Source: an uncultured Porphyromonadaceae bacterium (GTDB lineage Bacteria; Bacteroidota; Bacteroidia; Bacteroidales; Muribaculaceae). Taken from it: 5,360 bases of DNA. A model generated the notes under the pieces. It was not told the origin of the DNA, made no database searches, and saw only the letters and a program-made list of their open reading frames with translations. The position numbers were made by a program, and so were the translations under genes. Location of the stretch: positions 1-5,360 of the forward strand of contig CAMWLX010000259.1 of the NCBI GenBank assembly GCA_947175225.1. Reading direction: 5' to 3'. Shown in pieces: positions 1 to 4,916 of the stretch (position 1 is the first letter of the stretch; each line of letters begins with the position of its first letter).

Positions 1-152
1 GAAATGCACCGGAATACTCGATAGAAACTCTGCTGAAGATGTTTCATCATTATAATAATGGTGACTTTTGCGGCAGTCCATTCGTTACGACTGCTCTTCT
101 CAAAAGAGCGCCAACAACCTTTGCTGAATTTCTTAAAAGGGAACTGAAATGA
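1..152 (+). CDS. C-terminus of an NmrA-like NAD(P)-binding (SDR/quinone-reductase type) protein, 5' truncated by the window edge
   Basis: A frame open from position 3 to the TGA at 150-152 encodes 49 residues. They begin NAPEYSIETLLKMF and end ALLKRAPTTFAEFLKRELK. A C-terminal R-x-P-x-T-F-x-E-F block followed by a basic helix is the usual ending of NmrA-like atypical short-chain dehydrogenases (NAD(P)H-dependent quinone reductases or redox sensors). The Rossmann fold would lie outside the window. The TGA overlaps the ATG of the following marR gene by four bases (ATGA), so the two are probably co-transcribed and translationally coupled. That pairing suits a MarR regulator controlling a detoxifying oxidoreductase. 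The family call rests on a short tail only. The reading frame itself is well supported by the coupling. Confidence 0.6.
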   Translation, partial: NAPEYSIETLLKMFHHYNNGDFCGSPFVTTALLKRAPTTFAEFLKRELK

Positions 153-604
153 GAAAACCGGAGTATGATCTATTGGGAGTATGGCTTGACTTTGCCTTCA
201 ACTCCCTCGTGGCTGAACTTAACCGTTCTCTTCACAATGTGGGGCTTCCGCTCAACCATGCCCAGTTTGCCATATTGCAGAATCTGTTTATCAAAGACGG
301 ACAAAGCCAGAGCGATATAGCAAGACGCGTAGGCAAGGACAGAGCCGCCATAAGTCGCTCCCTGAACTCCCTTGAAGAAAACGGCTTCATAATCCGCAAG
401 GCACTTTCAGGCTCCAAGAACGGCATCTTCCTGACTGAAAAGGCGATTGAAAACCGCACCAAAATAACCCAAGCTATTAATATGGCAATCGGCAAAGGAC
501 GTAAAGGTCTCACAGAGGAAGAATACGAGACAGGAATTAATTTCCTCAAAAAAATATATGAGAACCTACATTCGGGGGCTCAGCCCGGTTACCAGTCGGA
601 ATAA
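149..604 (+). CDS. MarR-family winged-helix transcriptional regulator
   Basis: This is a 151-residue cytoplasmic DNA-binding protein of the usual MarR length. Residues 8-30 form the N-terminal dimerisation helix. Residues 36-50 (NHAQFAILQNLF) are the typical helix before the DNA-binding domain. Residues 54-81 carry the helix-turn-helix, with QSDIARRVGKDRAAISRSL and then LEENGFI. Residues 87-98 form the beta wing (SGSKNGIFLTEK). The last 40 residues make the C-terminal dimer helices. The start is fixed by the ATGA overlap with the upstream oxidoreductase fragment and by AAAAGG just upstream. MarR proteins are usually ligand- or oxidant-responsive repressors; here the likely target is its own operon with the NmrA-like gene. 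The effector cannot be read from sequence. Confidence 0.92.
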   Translation: MRKPEYDLLGVWLDFAFNSLVAELNRSLHNVGLPLNHAQFAILQNLFIKDGQSQSDIARRVGKDRAAISRSLNSLEENGFIIRKALSGSKNGIFLTEKAIENRTKITQAINMAIGKGRKGLTEEEYETGINFLKKIYENLHSGAQPGYQSE

Positions 605-677
605 GTTAGCCGACAATGATTTCCAAGAAAGGTAAGCAGCGACATGGCTCCACATTTAGATGGTCATAGCAGTTGGA
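605..677. other. Convergent intergenic spacer between marR and the AraC-type gene
   Basis: This 73-bp gap separates two genes that face each other. The only structure I see is a weak 5-bp inverted repeat, GTCGG at 595-599 and CCGAC at 610-614, straddling the marR stop. It has no T-run, so I would not call it a terminator. No ORF or RNA gene is visible. Confidence 0.4.
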
Positions 678-1589
678 CTATTTGTTAGAGCTTAATCGTC
701 GGTCACAGTATTCAGATGGGGTCTCACCTGTAATTTTCTTAAATGTTCGTGAGAAATGCTGCGGATATTCATAACCTAAAGAATATGCGACTTCCGAGGA
801 ACTCATGCCTGAGACGAGCCGATTTTTAGCAAGTTGAATCACATATCGCTTGATATGGTGATTTGCTGCCTCTCCGGTTGACTTTTTGATAACATCACTC
901 AGATAACTGGGAGACATATTCAACTGTTCTGAACAATATTGCACTGTCGGTATACCCTCTTTCAGTTGTTTTTCATGTTCAAAATAGTCTTTCAAAAGAT
1001 TTTCAAATCGGGTCAGTATGTCATTGTTAGTGATGGTGCGTGATACGAACTGGCGGTTATAAAAGCGTTGGGCATATCTCAACAGAAGGTTTATAAATCC
1101 GACGATAATTCTGTTTTGTATCTTGTCGGCCGGAAATCGCAGTTCGTTTTGAATTTGTCTGAACAGACCTATTATTATGTCTTTCTCTTCTTCCGACATA
1201 TGAAGAGCCTCGTTGATACGGTAGTCGAAAAACGAAAAATTTCTTATATCTTTTTCCAATCCGGTTCCTTGCAATAGATCAGGATGAAATAGAAGAGCCC
1301 AACCACTCAGATGCACAAGCTCTCCATCATCTTCTTTACCGCCTATCTGACCCGGTGCAACACAAATAAGGGTTCCATCAGAATAATCGTATTTCCCGGT
1401 TCCATACGTGATGTCAATTCCATGTTCTTCTCCTTGAAGAAAAAAGCCATATACCTCATAACGGTTGAGACTATGAGGCACAGGAGATAGTTCGCTATAA
1501 TTTATCACGCTTATAAGCTCGTGAGTATCGGTCTGACCCATCAACGAACTATAGTCTGATGGCTTGTTTACTTTTAGAATCTTACTCAT
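678..1589 (-). CDS. AraC-family transcriptional regulator
   Basis: The protein has 303 residues from the ATG at 1589. The N-terminal half is a cupin-like sensor domain of the Bacteroidetes AraC type (SVINYSELSPVPHSLNRYEVYG, the glycine- and tyrosine-rich TYGTGKYDYSDGTLICVAPGQIGG, then LSGWALLFHPDLL). The C-terminal 85 residues, about 219-303, are the double helix-turn-helix: first QLNMSPSYLSDVIKK, then SSSEVAYSLGYEYPQHFSRTFKKITGETP, the AraC signature. The frame can be extended to a TTG at 1661. I prefer 1589 because MSKILKVN matches the family's usual start, it is an ATG, and a good -7 element lies at 1619-1626, downstream of that TTG. The gene is divergent from the redox operon starting at 1754, which it probably regulates. 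The inducer is unknown. Confidence 0.9.
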   Translation of the reverse strand: MSKILKVNKPSDYSSLMGQTDTHELISVINYSELSPVPHSLNRYEVYGFFLQGEEHGIDITYGTGKYDYSDGTLICVAPGQIGGKEDDGELVHLSGWALLFHPDLLQGTGLEKDIRNFSFFDYRINEALHMSEEEKDIIIGLFRQIQNELRFPADKIQNRIIVGFINLLLRYAQRFYNRQFVSRTITNNDILTRFENLLKDYFEHEKQLKEGIPTVQYCSEQLNMSPSYLSDVIKKSTGEAANHHIKRYVIQLAKNRLVSGMSSSEVAYSLGYEYPQHFSRTFKKITGETPSEYCDRRLSSNK

Positions 1590-1618
1590 ATAGGTGATAC
1601 GGATATGATTTTCAGCTA

Positions 1619-1626
1619 CAAATTTA
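1619..1626 (-). promoter_or_regulatory. Bacteroidetes-type -7 element for the AraC-type gene
   Basis: On the minus strand this reads TAAATTTG, an exact TAnnTTTG. Transcription would start near 1614, giving a leader of roughly 25 nt to the ATG at 1589. I do not see a convincing -33 element. The position supports the 1589 start, since the alternative TTG at 1661 would lie upstream of the promoter. Confidence 0.5.
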
Positions 1627-1686
1627 CTAAATAATCTCTGAACAGCCTCATTCGTAGGCAAGTATTGAAGAAAATGGTTAGAACTT

Positions 1687-1702
1687 AGTGATTTTGATCA
1701 CT
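1687..1702. promoter_or_regulatory. 16-bp palindrome, candidate Crp/Fnr-type operator
   Basis: AGTGAT-TTTG-ATCACT is a perfect 6-bp inverted repeat with a 4-bp centre. Read differently it is GTGA-N6-TCAC, the core spacing of Crp/Fnr-family sites. Its centre at 1694.5 lies about 40 bp before the start site predicted for the rightward promoter (-7 element at 1723-1730), the classic position for a class II activator. It also covers the region where a -33 element would be, and none is visible there. The AraC-type protein is an alternative binder, although such sites are more often direct repeats. Confidence 0.5.
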
Positions 1703-1722
1703 TCTATCATTAAACATTGATG

Positions 1723-1730
1723 TAATTTTG
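1723..1730 (+). promoter_or_regulatory. Bacteroidetes-type -7 element for the redox operon
   Basis: TAATTTTG matches TAnnTTTG exactly. The predicted start near 1735 leaves a leader of about 19 nt before the ATG at 1754. No clear -33 TTTG lies at the usual distance; instead the palindrome at 1687-1702 occupies that region. This suggests an activator-dependent promoter. Confidence 0.6.
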
Positions 1731-1753
1731 CAGCATTTAAAATAATCAACGGA

Positions 1754-1981
1754 ATGAGGACAAAAATTACTTTATCAAAAGACTTCTGTGAAATGGATGC
1801 GATTAAATATGTTGCATCACGATATCGTACAACACCGGAAAAAGTGCTGAAACACTACTTCGTACAGACAGGTATAATCCCGTCGGGCGATGCAGACAAT
1901 GACGGTTATGAGCTTAAGTCCAACGAGCTGGCATTATTCCATGACCTTGGTGTCCGGCCGACAGTAATTGAAATAAGGTAA
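1754..1981 (+). CDS. Small hypothetical protein, first gene of the redox operon
   Basis: This 75-residue soluble protein has no signal peptide or membrane segment. It begins MRTKITLSKDFCEMDAIKYVASRY, continues TTPEKVLKHYFVQTGI, and ends in an acidic linker (GDADNDGYE) and LALFHDLGVRPTVIEIR. The layout suggests two or three helices around the TTPEKVL segment and a short C-terminal strand. I do not recognise a named family. It follows a predicted promoter by about 20 nt and ends 22 nt before the next gene, so it is probably translated. Its place right after the divergent AraC-type gene suggests an accessory or regulatory role, but that is inference only. Confidence 0.7.
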   Translation: MRTKITLSKDFCEMDAIKYVASRYRTTPEKVLKHYFVQTGIIPSGDADNDGYELKSNELALFHDLGVRPTVIEIR

Positions 1982-2003
1982 GGATAAAATAAACAATGAA
2001 GAT

Positions 2004-2216
2004 ATGAAAAGGATCTTATTTTCTCTCGCCGTGATAATAGCGGCAGTGGCCGCTCAGGCAAAAACACTCATAGCATTAGGAACATGGTCGTGGGGTTCAG
2101 GAATGGCCGGCGGCGACCAAGTGTTCGGCAACCATACAAATGCCGAAAATCTTAAATCAGTATTCGAAGTTGCATACAATGCCGGACTGACAATGTGGGA
2201 AAATCCTATGGCATGA
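2004..2216 (+). pseudogene. Secreted aldo/keto reductase remnant with a large internal deletion
   Basis: The remaining ORF has 70 residues. Residues 1-19 are a signal peptide ending AVAAQA. Residues 22-65 match the start of an aldo/keto reductase: LIALGTWSWGSG, then ENLKSVFEVAYNAGLTMW. In intact members this last segment runs directly into the D-T-A-x-x-Y that holds the catalytic Asp and Tyr. Here W65 is followed only by ENPMA and a stop. The catalytic Asp, Tyr, Lys and His and some 250 or more residues of barrel are missing. W-E-N-P-M resembles the C-terminal end of some AKRs, so the remnant may join the N- and C-termini across a short shared TGGGA; that is inference. The TGA overlaps the amidohydrolase ATG (ATGA), so its remaining role may be to couple translation of that gene. 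Confidence 0.75.
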
Positions 2217-3235
2217 AAAGATTGATATCATTCCTTACCATATTCCTGACTGCCTTAGGTATGTCTGCCCGGACAAATATTCCGGCGATAGATGTTCATT
2301 CCCACATCGTAACTGACGAGTATATAAATTTTCTCGCTGACCACGACGCACTGATGGAGGATGGCTATCCATTGCCATCTTGGGATGAAAAATCTCATCT
2401 GGCCTTTATGGACAGTTCCGGAATTGAACGGAGCATCCTCACTCTTTCGTCGCCTCAGCCTTGGTTTGGTAATACTGATGAAAGTCGTAAAGTAATCCGT
2501 TCTGTCAACGAAGCAATGGCAGAAGCAAAGAGAAATCATCCTGACTGTTTCTTATGGTGTGCCGCACTTCCGCAACCCGATATCGAGGCATCTGTAGATG
2601 AGGCTGTCTTCGCCCTCGATTCTCTCGGTGCTGACGGGATAAAGCTCGCAACAAGTGTCAACGGTGTTTATCTCGGCGACTCAATATACGAGCCATTGAT
2701 GAAAGTGCTTGACGAGCGCGAGGCGGTGGTGATACTTCATCCCGTGAAACCGAATCCTGTTAATGAAAGCACCTATACAGGAGGACCGATCTTCGTGTAT
2801 GAGTATCCGGCAGAAACGACCCGTGCGGTACTCAATATGGTGGCTCATAACGTGATGACACGCTACCCGAATATAAAGGTCGTGGTCCCTCATGCAGGTT
2901 CGTTCATGCCATACGCGGTTCCTCGGCTCAAAGGTGGATATCCTTTGCTGCTGAAACAAGGTCTGACCGGTCCGATTGATATTGACGGAAACCTATCACG
3001 TCTTTATTACGACCTTGCAGGAGGTCCGTCAGCTCAGGCGATCAAGATGCTGCTTACAGTCACCACGCCTGACCACCTGATGTTCGGTACCGATTATCCT
3101 TTTGTTCCTACTCCCATTCTTGAAAAGGTGGCGGCAAAAGTGAAGAATGAGATTATTCAGGATGGTGAGCTCGGTCAGTATGCCGAGGATATTATCCGCA
3201 ACAATGCACTGAAATTATTTAATATCGAAGAATAA
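2213..3235 (+). CDS. Secreted amidohydrolase family 2 (ACMSD-like) metal-dependent hydrolase or decarboxylase
   Basis: The protein has 340 residues, a normal family length. Residues 1-19 are a signal peptide (basic MKR, hydrophobic core, GMSA). The mature part is a TIM-barrel amidohydrolase with the expected metal ligands: H29 and H31 in DVHSHI, H176 in VILHP, H227 in VVPHAG, and D284 in MFGTDYP. K144 lies in DGIKLATS. Relatives include aminocarboxymuconate-semialdehyde decarboxylase and resorcylate-type decarboxylases, so a C-C or C-N cleavage on a cyclic or aromatic substrate is plausible. The substrate cannot be assigned. I chose the ATG at 2213 over one at 2195 because the signal peptide starts there and it overlaps the preceding stop as ATGA. 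It ends 2 bp before the flavin reductase remnant. It is one of three apparently intact genes in this operon. Confidence 0.88.
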   Translation: MKRLISFLTIFLTALGMSARTNIPAIDVHSHIVTDEYINFLADHDALMEDGYPLPSWDEKSHLAFMDSSGIERSILTLSSPQPWFGNTDESRKVIRSVNEAMAEAKRNHPDCFLWCAALPQPDIEASVDEAVFALDSLGADGIKLATSVNGVYLGDSIYEPLMKVLDEREAVVILHPVKPNPVNESTYTGGPIFVYEYPAETTRAVLNMVAHNVMTRYPNIKVVVPHAGSFMPYAVPRLKGGYPLLLKQGLTGPIDIDGNLSRLYYDLAGGPSAQAIKMLLTVTTPDHLMFGTDYPFVPTPILEKVAAKVKNEIIQDGELGQYAEDIIRNNALKLFNIEE

Positions 3236-3237
3236 TT

Positions 3238-3321
3238 ATGGCTAAAAAAGTAAACTTGGGCTCAAAGTTAGCCCTTTATCCCACTCCCGTCACCGTAATA
3301 GGTGCGGATGTGAATGGATTG
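3238..3321 (+). pseudogene. N-terminal fragment of a flavin reductase, fused in frame to the next gene
   Basis: The first 27 residues, MAKKVNLGSKLALYPTPVTV then IGADVNG, match the start of flavin reductase-like (FMN-binding split-barrel) proteins, where Y-P-x-P-V-x-V-x-G opens the barrel. Intact members continue with a glycine/proline turn and about 150 more residues. Here the frame passes straight into LMMIRS, the start of a lipoprotein. The start codon is two bases after the amidohydrolase stop, normal operon spacing, so the original gene order is probably preserved and the body was deleted. The in-frame ORF from 3238 to 3780 would encode a 180-residue hybrid. The reductase part has no FMN-binding residues left. 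Confidence 0.7.
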
Positions 3322-3324
3322 ATG

Positions 3325-3780
3325 ATGATCCGGTCGATTAAAATACTGTTGACTTTCGCCATAACACTGGTTTCATTCGGTGCTTGTGGCGACAGTCATT
3401 CAAAGGAAACGTATGCAAAAATGGAAAATATGTGTGAGAAACTTCCGATGCAGTCCGACGGTATCGTCCGTCTGTCAAAGATACAGGTAAACCCCGACTA
3501 TCTTGATGAGTATATCGGATACGCGAAAGAAGTCGGGAGTATATCTCTTGAAACAGAGCCGGGAGTGCTGACCATGTATGCTGTGGCTGACAAAGAGAAT
3601 CCATGCAACATCACTATTCTGGAAACATACTCCAGTCAGGAGGCTTATAAGAGCCATATCGCGTCCGACCATTTCCAGAAATATAAGCAGGGGACACTTC
3701 ACATGGTGGATTCTCTATTGCTTGATGATGTGACACCATTGAATCCAAATATTTTATTAACAAACACTATCAAAAAATGA
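3325..3780 (+). CDS. ABM-domain (antibiotic biosynthesis monooxygenase-like) lipoprotein
   Basis: From the ATG at 3325 (3322 is equally possible) the protein has 151 residues. Residues 1-21 are a lipoprotein signal (MIRSIK, hydrophobic stretch, SFGA then C21), followed by a polar GDSHSKET linker. Residues 47-140 form one ABM ferredoxin-like domain: IVRLSKIQVNP, YLDEYIGYAKEV, TEPGVLTMYAV, then ILETYSSQEAYKSHIASDHFQKY. ABM proteins act without metal or cofactor as quinol monooxygenases, or serve as small accessory proteins. The presumed location is the periplasmic face of a membrane. An ORF caller would start at 3238, which buries the signal peptide behind 29 residues of flavin reductase. If translation starts there, export could fail. 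The gene looks intact from 3325. Confidence 0.82.
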   Translation: MIRSIKILLTFAITLVSFGACGDSHSKETYAKMENMCEKLPMQSDGIVRLSKIQVNPDYLDEYIGYAKEVGSISLETEPGVLTMYAVADKENPCNITILETYSSQEAYKSHIASDHFQKYKQGTLHMVDSLLLDDVTPLNPNILLTNTIKK

Positions 3781-3783
3781 ATC

Positions 3784-3843
3784 GAATCTGAAAACGTCTG
3801 GCTTGAGCCTGTATCGGATGAGGAATATAATAAGTTGCACTAA
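3784..3843 (+). pseudogene. C-terminal remnant of a probable cupin protein
   Basis: In the same frame as the ABM gene, just after its stop, 19 codons read ESENVWLEPVSDEEYNKLH and then TAA. No start codon precedes them. An ending of W-L-E-P-V-S/T-D-E-E-Y is what I associate with small cupin proteins found near carboxymuconolactone decarboxylase and AKR genes in Bacteroidales. The ATG overlapping the ABM stop (3777-3779) could be the original cupin start, now shifted out of frame. The codon pattern and the protein-like sequence argue against chance, but the fragment is short and the family call is from memory. Confidence 0.5.
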
Positions 3844-3854
3844 TCGTGGAGTAT

Positions 3855-4088
3855 ATGAAAAAGAGAATTTTAGGAAAAGACAGACTTGAGGTATCGGCAA
3901 TCGGTCTCGGCTGCATGGGCTTCACTCAAAGTTATCCTCCATATCCTGATAAGGACACCTGCATTGAGGTAATCCGTTCCGCGGTTGACCTCGGTGTCTC
4001 ATTCTTTGATACCGCTCAGGTATACACCATAGGTACAAACGAGGAACTCGTTGGCGAGGCGTTGCAACCATGCCGTGATAAGGTGGTT
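3855..4088 (+). pseudogene. Aldo/keto reductase truncated after its N-terminal quarter
   Basis: From the ATG at 3855, about 78 residues match cytoplasmic aldo/keto reductases: KKRILGKDRLEVSAIGLGCM, then CIEVIRSAVDLGVSFFDTAQVY with catalytic Asp and Tyr, then GTNEELVGEALQPCRDKVV. Intact enzymes of about 330 residues continue I-A-T-K-F-G, which supplies the catalytic Lys, followed later by the catalytic His. Here the homology stops after the VV (GTGGTT at 4083-4088). The frame runs on with unrelated residues to a TGA at 4209-4211. A GTG at 3846 gives three extra residues (MEY); the ATG fits the family better and has GGAG just upstream. The product cannot be an active enzyme. The break coincides with the start of minus-strand transposase-like sequence. 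Confidence 0.8.
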
Positions 4089-4280
4089 ACGCGGATCGGC
4101 GAGGATGCCGTTGAGCTTATGGCGGATATTCCTGAGTATGGGTGGCGCGTATTGCCTCATCCGCTGCCGACGGATGCCTGCCTCGTCACAGTAGTGCGCC
4201 ATGCGGAGTGACCGGTCTGAGCCGTGTCTTCTGACGAACTCGTCATAGTGCCATTGATAGTCAACTTCTTTTGCAATCAT
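4089..4280 (-). pseudogene. N-terminal fragment of a possible IS66-type transposase accessory (TnpA/HTH-like) ORF
   Basis: The minus strand from the ATG at 4280 encodes MIAKEVDYQWHYDEFVRRHG, then SDRSLRMAHYCDEAGIRRQRMRQY, then about 20 more residues. It loses sense at about 4089, where antisense aldo/keto reductase sequence begins; the open frame continues to a stop at 3999. The pattern Y-x-x-F-x-x-R-x-G followed by M-x-x-Y-C-x-x-A-G-I resembles the N-terminal helix-turn-helix of small accessory ORFs in Bacteroidales IS66-like elements (YC.E.GI-x-x-x-x-x-x-x-Y). A good promoter lies just upstream. It is probably a broken insertion sequence that landed in the reductase gene. The transposase assignment is tentative. 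That this is foreign sequence interrupting the gene is more secure. Confidence 0.4.
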
Positions 4281-4341
4281 GGTTTTTTGACTGCAAAATT
4301 ACATCAATATCGAAAACGTGTCAATGCGTTATCGCCGATAC
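4092..4341. repeat. Possible imperfect terminal inverted repeats bounding the interrupting segment
   Basis: Reading inward from the left, 4092 on gives GGATCGGCGAGGATGC. Reading inward from the right on the minus strand, 4341 down gives GTATCGGCGATAACGC. Twelve of 16 positions agree, including an unbroken ATCGGCGA. The left copy begins within 4 bp of the point where aldo/keto reductase homology ends. I see no matching target duplication outside the repeats, so the repeats could be real ends of a deleted IS, or chance. Confidence 0.3.
4294..4324 (-). promoter_or_regulatory. Minus-strand promoter for the transposase-like fragment
   Basis: On the minus strand, TTGACA (4324-4319), a 17-bp spacer and TAATTTTG (4301-4294) make a strong promoter that also fits the Bacteroidetes TAnnTTTG form. 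The start site would be near 4289, leaving under 10 nt to the ATG at 4280. It supports a real minus-strand gene there. Confidence 0.55.
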
Positions 4342-4383
4342 TCATACCAATGTTCACAATTCTGCCGGATAGGAACATTACAA

Positions 4384-4416
4384 AAATCGCTGAAACCATC
4401 TTAGTTTCAGCGATTT
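4384..4416 (-). terminator. Intrinsic terminator, minus strand
   Basis: A perfect 13-bp stem (AAATCGCTGAAAC at 4384-4396, GTTTCAGCGATTT at 4404-4416) encloses a 7-nt loop. Read on the minus strand, the stem runs into TTTTTG, a proper T-run; the plus-strand side has only ATTTG. It lies 24 nt downstream of the tRNA 3' end, so it was probably the terminator of the original tRNA gene. It now serves the truncated lipoprotein gene. Confidence 0.82.
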
Positions 4417-4435
4417 GCGACATTATGCCGATTTG

Positions 4436-4903
4436 TTAAGTGACCCCGGTGGGGCTCGAACCCACGACCCAATGATCAATGCAGGGAACGCTATTGAATT
4501 CCGGAATATTCAACGTCCTTAGCCTTCCGGTCTTGTATCTTCCCAATGAGGATTCCCAGCTTTCAGGCTCATTGCTGAAGGATGCTTTTGAGAACAGACC
4601 ATTCTTCCCAATGCCATGTGCAACTCTACCGGTATCCTCAATATAGTTATTATCCAAATTATAGATATAGAGTCGTTCATTACCTGAGAACTCACTGAAA
4701 TCCACTAAGATGCAGATCTCGGAATTCAATCCTTTCTTTATGCAGTATTCCTTCAACCTCTGACATTCTTCATTTGATATATGATTTTCATTTTCAGTGT
4801 TTTCTTCTGATGCACATGTTTCAGCTTCAGATATATTAGTATGCGAGCAACCAACACCAAAAAGCATGAAAAATATTATGATTGTCTTTATTATCCAATT
4901 CAT
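4436..4903 (-). CDS. Truncated L,D-transpeptidase (YkuD_2-like) lipoprotein ending in a tRNA fragment
   Basis: The 155-residue product starts with a lipoprotein signal (MNWIIK, hydrophobic, FGVG then C19) and a Glu/Asn-rich linker. Residues 65-126 match the first half of the murein L,D-transpeptidase catalytic domain found in Bacteroidetes: VDFSEFSGNERLYIYNLD, then VAHGIGKNG, then FSNEPESWESSLGRYKTG. Intact members continue with some 100 residues holding the H-x-C-x-P and S-x-G-C-P region with the catalytic cysteine. These are absent. Residues 127-144 are unrelated, and about 146-155 (VGSSPTGVT) are simply the translated tRNA 3' end. The gene follows the transglutaminase-like gene by 13 bp. 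It cannot cross-link peptidoglycan and is probably non-functional, although the ORF itself is open. Confidence 0.72.
   Translation of the reverse strand: MNWIIKTIIIFFMLFGVGCSHTNISEAETCASEENTENENHISNEECQRLKEYCIKKGLNSEICILVDFSEFSGNERLYIYNLDNNYIEDTGRVAHGIGKNGLFSKASFSNEPESWESSLGRYKTGRLRTLNIPEFNSVPCIDHWVVGSSPTGVT
4441..4475 (-). other. tRNA 3'-end fragment, candidate attachment (att) site of an integrative element
   Basis: On the minus strand, 4465-4449 forms a perfect T-arm: GTGGG, loop TTCGAGC, CCCAC. It is followed by CGGGGTC (4448-4442), a 7-nt acceptor 3' strand, and discriminator A (4441). GGGTC before the T-arm fits a variable loop. CCA is not encoded. The matching acceptor 5' strand GACCCCG is absent from the 80 nt upstream, and no D-arm or anticodon arm is recognisable, so this is not a whole tRNA. 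A tRNA 3' end between a tRNA-style terminator and AT-rich DNA is the usual result of site-specific integration. The isotype cannot be told without the anticodon. The upper boundary is approximate. Confidence 0.75.
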
Positions 4904-4916
4904 AACAATAATAAAT

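Larger units (their letters stand above)
4212..4440. other. Region without an intact gene
   Basis: Between the end of the reductase-derived frame and the tRNA fragment there is no intact coding region. It holds the 5' part of the minus-strand transposase-like fragment (to 4280), its promoter (4294-4324), a possible IS end near 4341, and the hairpin terminator (4384-4416). A 71-codon plus-strand frame at 4224-4439 crosses all of these and is spurious. Confidence 0.6.

Noticed and set aside
573..588. Hairpin GGGCT-C-AGCCC near the end of marR as a terminator
   Set aside because: It lies inside the coding region, the loop is a single base, and no T-run follows.
1068..1277. 69-codon plus-strand ORF inside the AraC-type gene
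   Set aside because: It is an antisense shadow of a well-supported gene.
1590..1661. AraC-type gene starting at a TTG at 1661 (327 residues)
   Set aside because: The extra 24 residues do not look like the family's start, the codon is weak, and a good -7 element at 1619-1626 lies downstream of it.
2195..2212. Amidohydrolase start at the ATG at 2195
   Set aside because: It puts six residues (MGKSYG) before a normal signal peptide. The ATG at 2213 overlaps the preceding stop and starts with the basic MKR.
2255..2959. Two minus-strand ORFs (94 and 92 codons) inside the amidohydrolase
   Set aside because: They are antisense shadows of a gene with all its metal ligands in place; their Cys-, His- and Arg-rich sequences are typical of such shadows.
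4224..4439. 71-codon plus-strand ORF
   Set aside because: It runs across the opposite-strand promoter, the possible IS end and the terminator hairpin, and has no protein-like pattern or ribosome binding site.
4441..4520. A complete tRNA gene
   Set aside because: The T-arm and acceptor 3' strand are perfect, but there is no GACCCCG 5' strand, D-arm or anticodon arm upstream.
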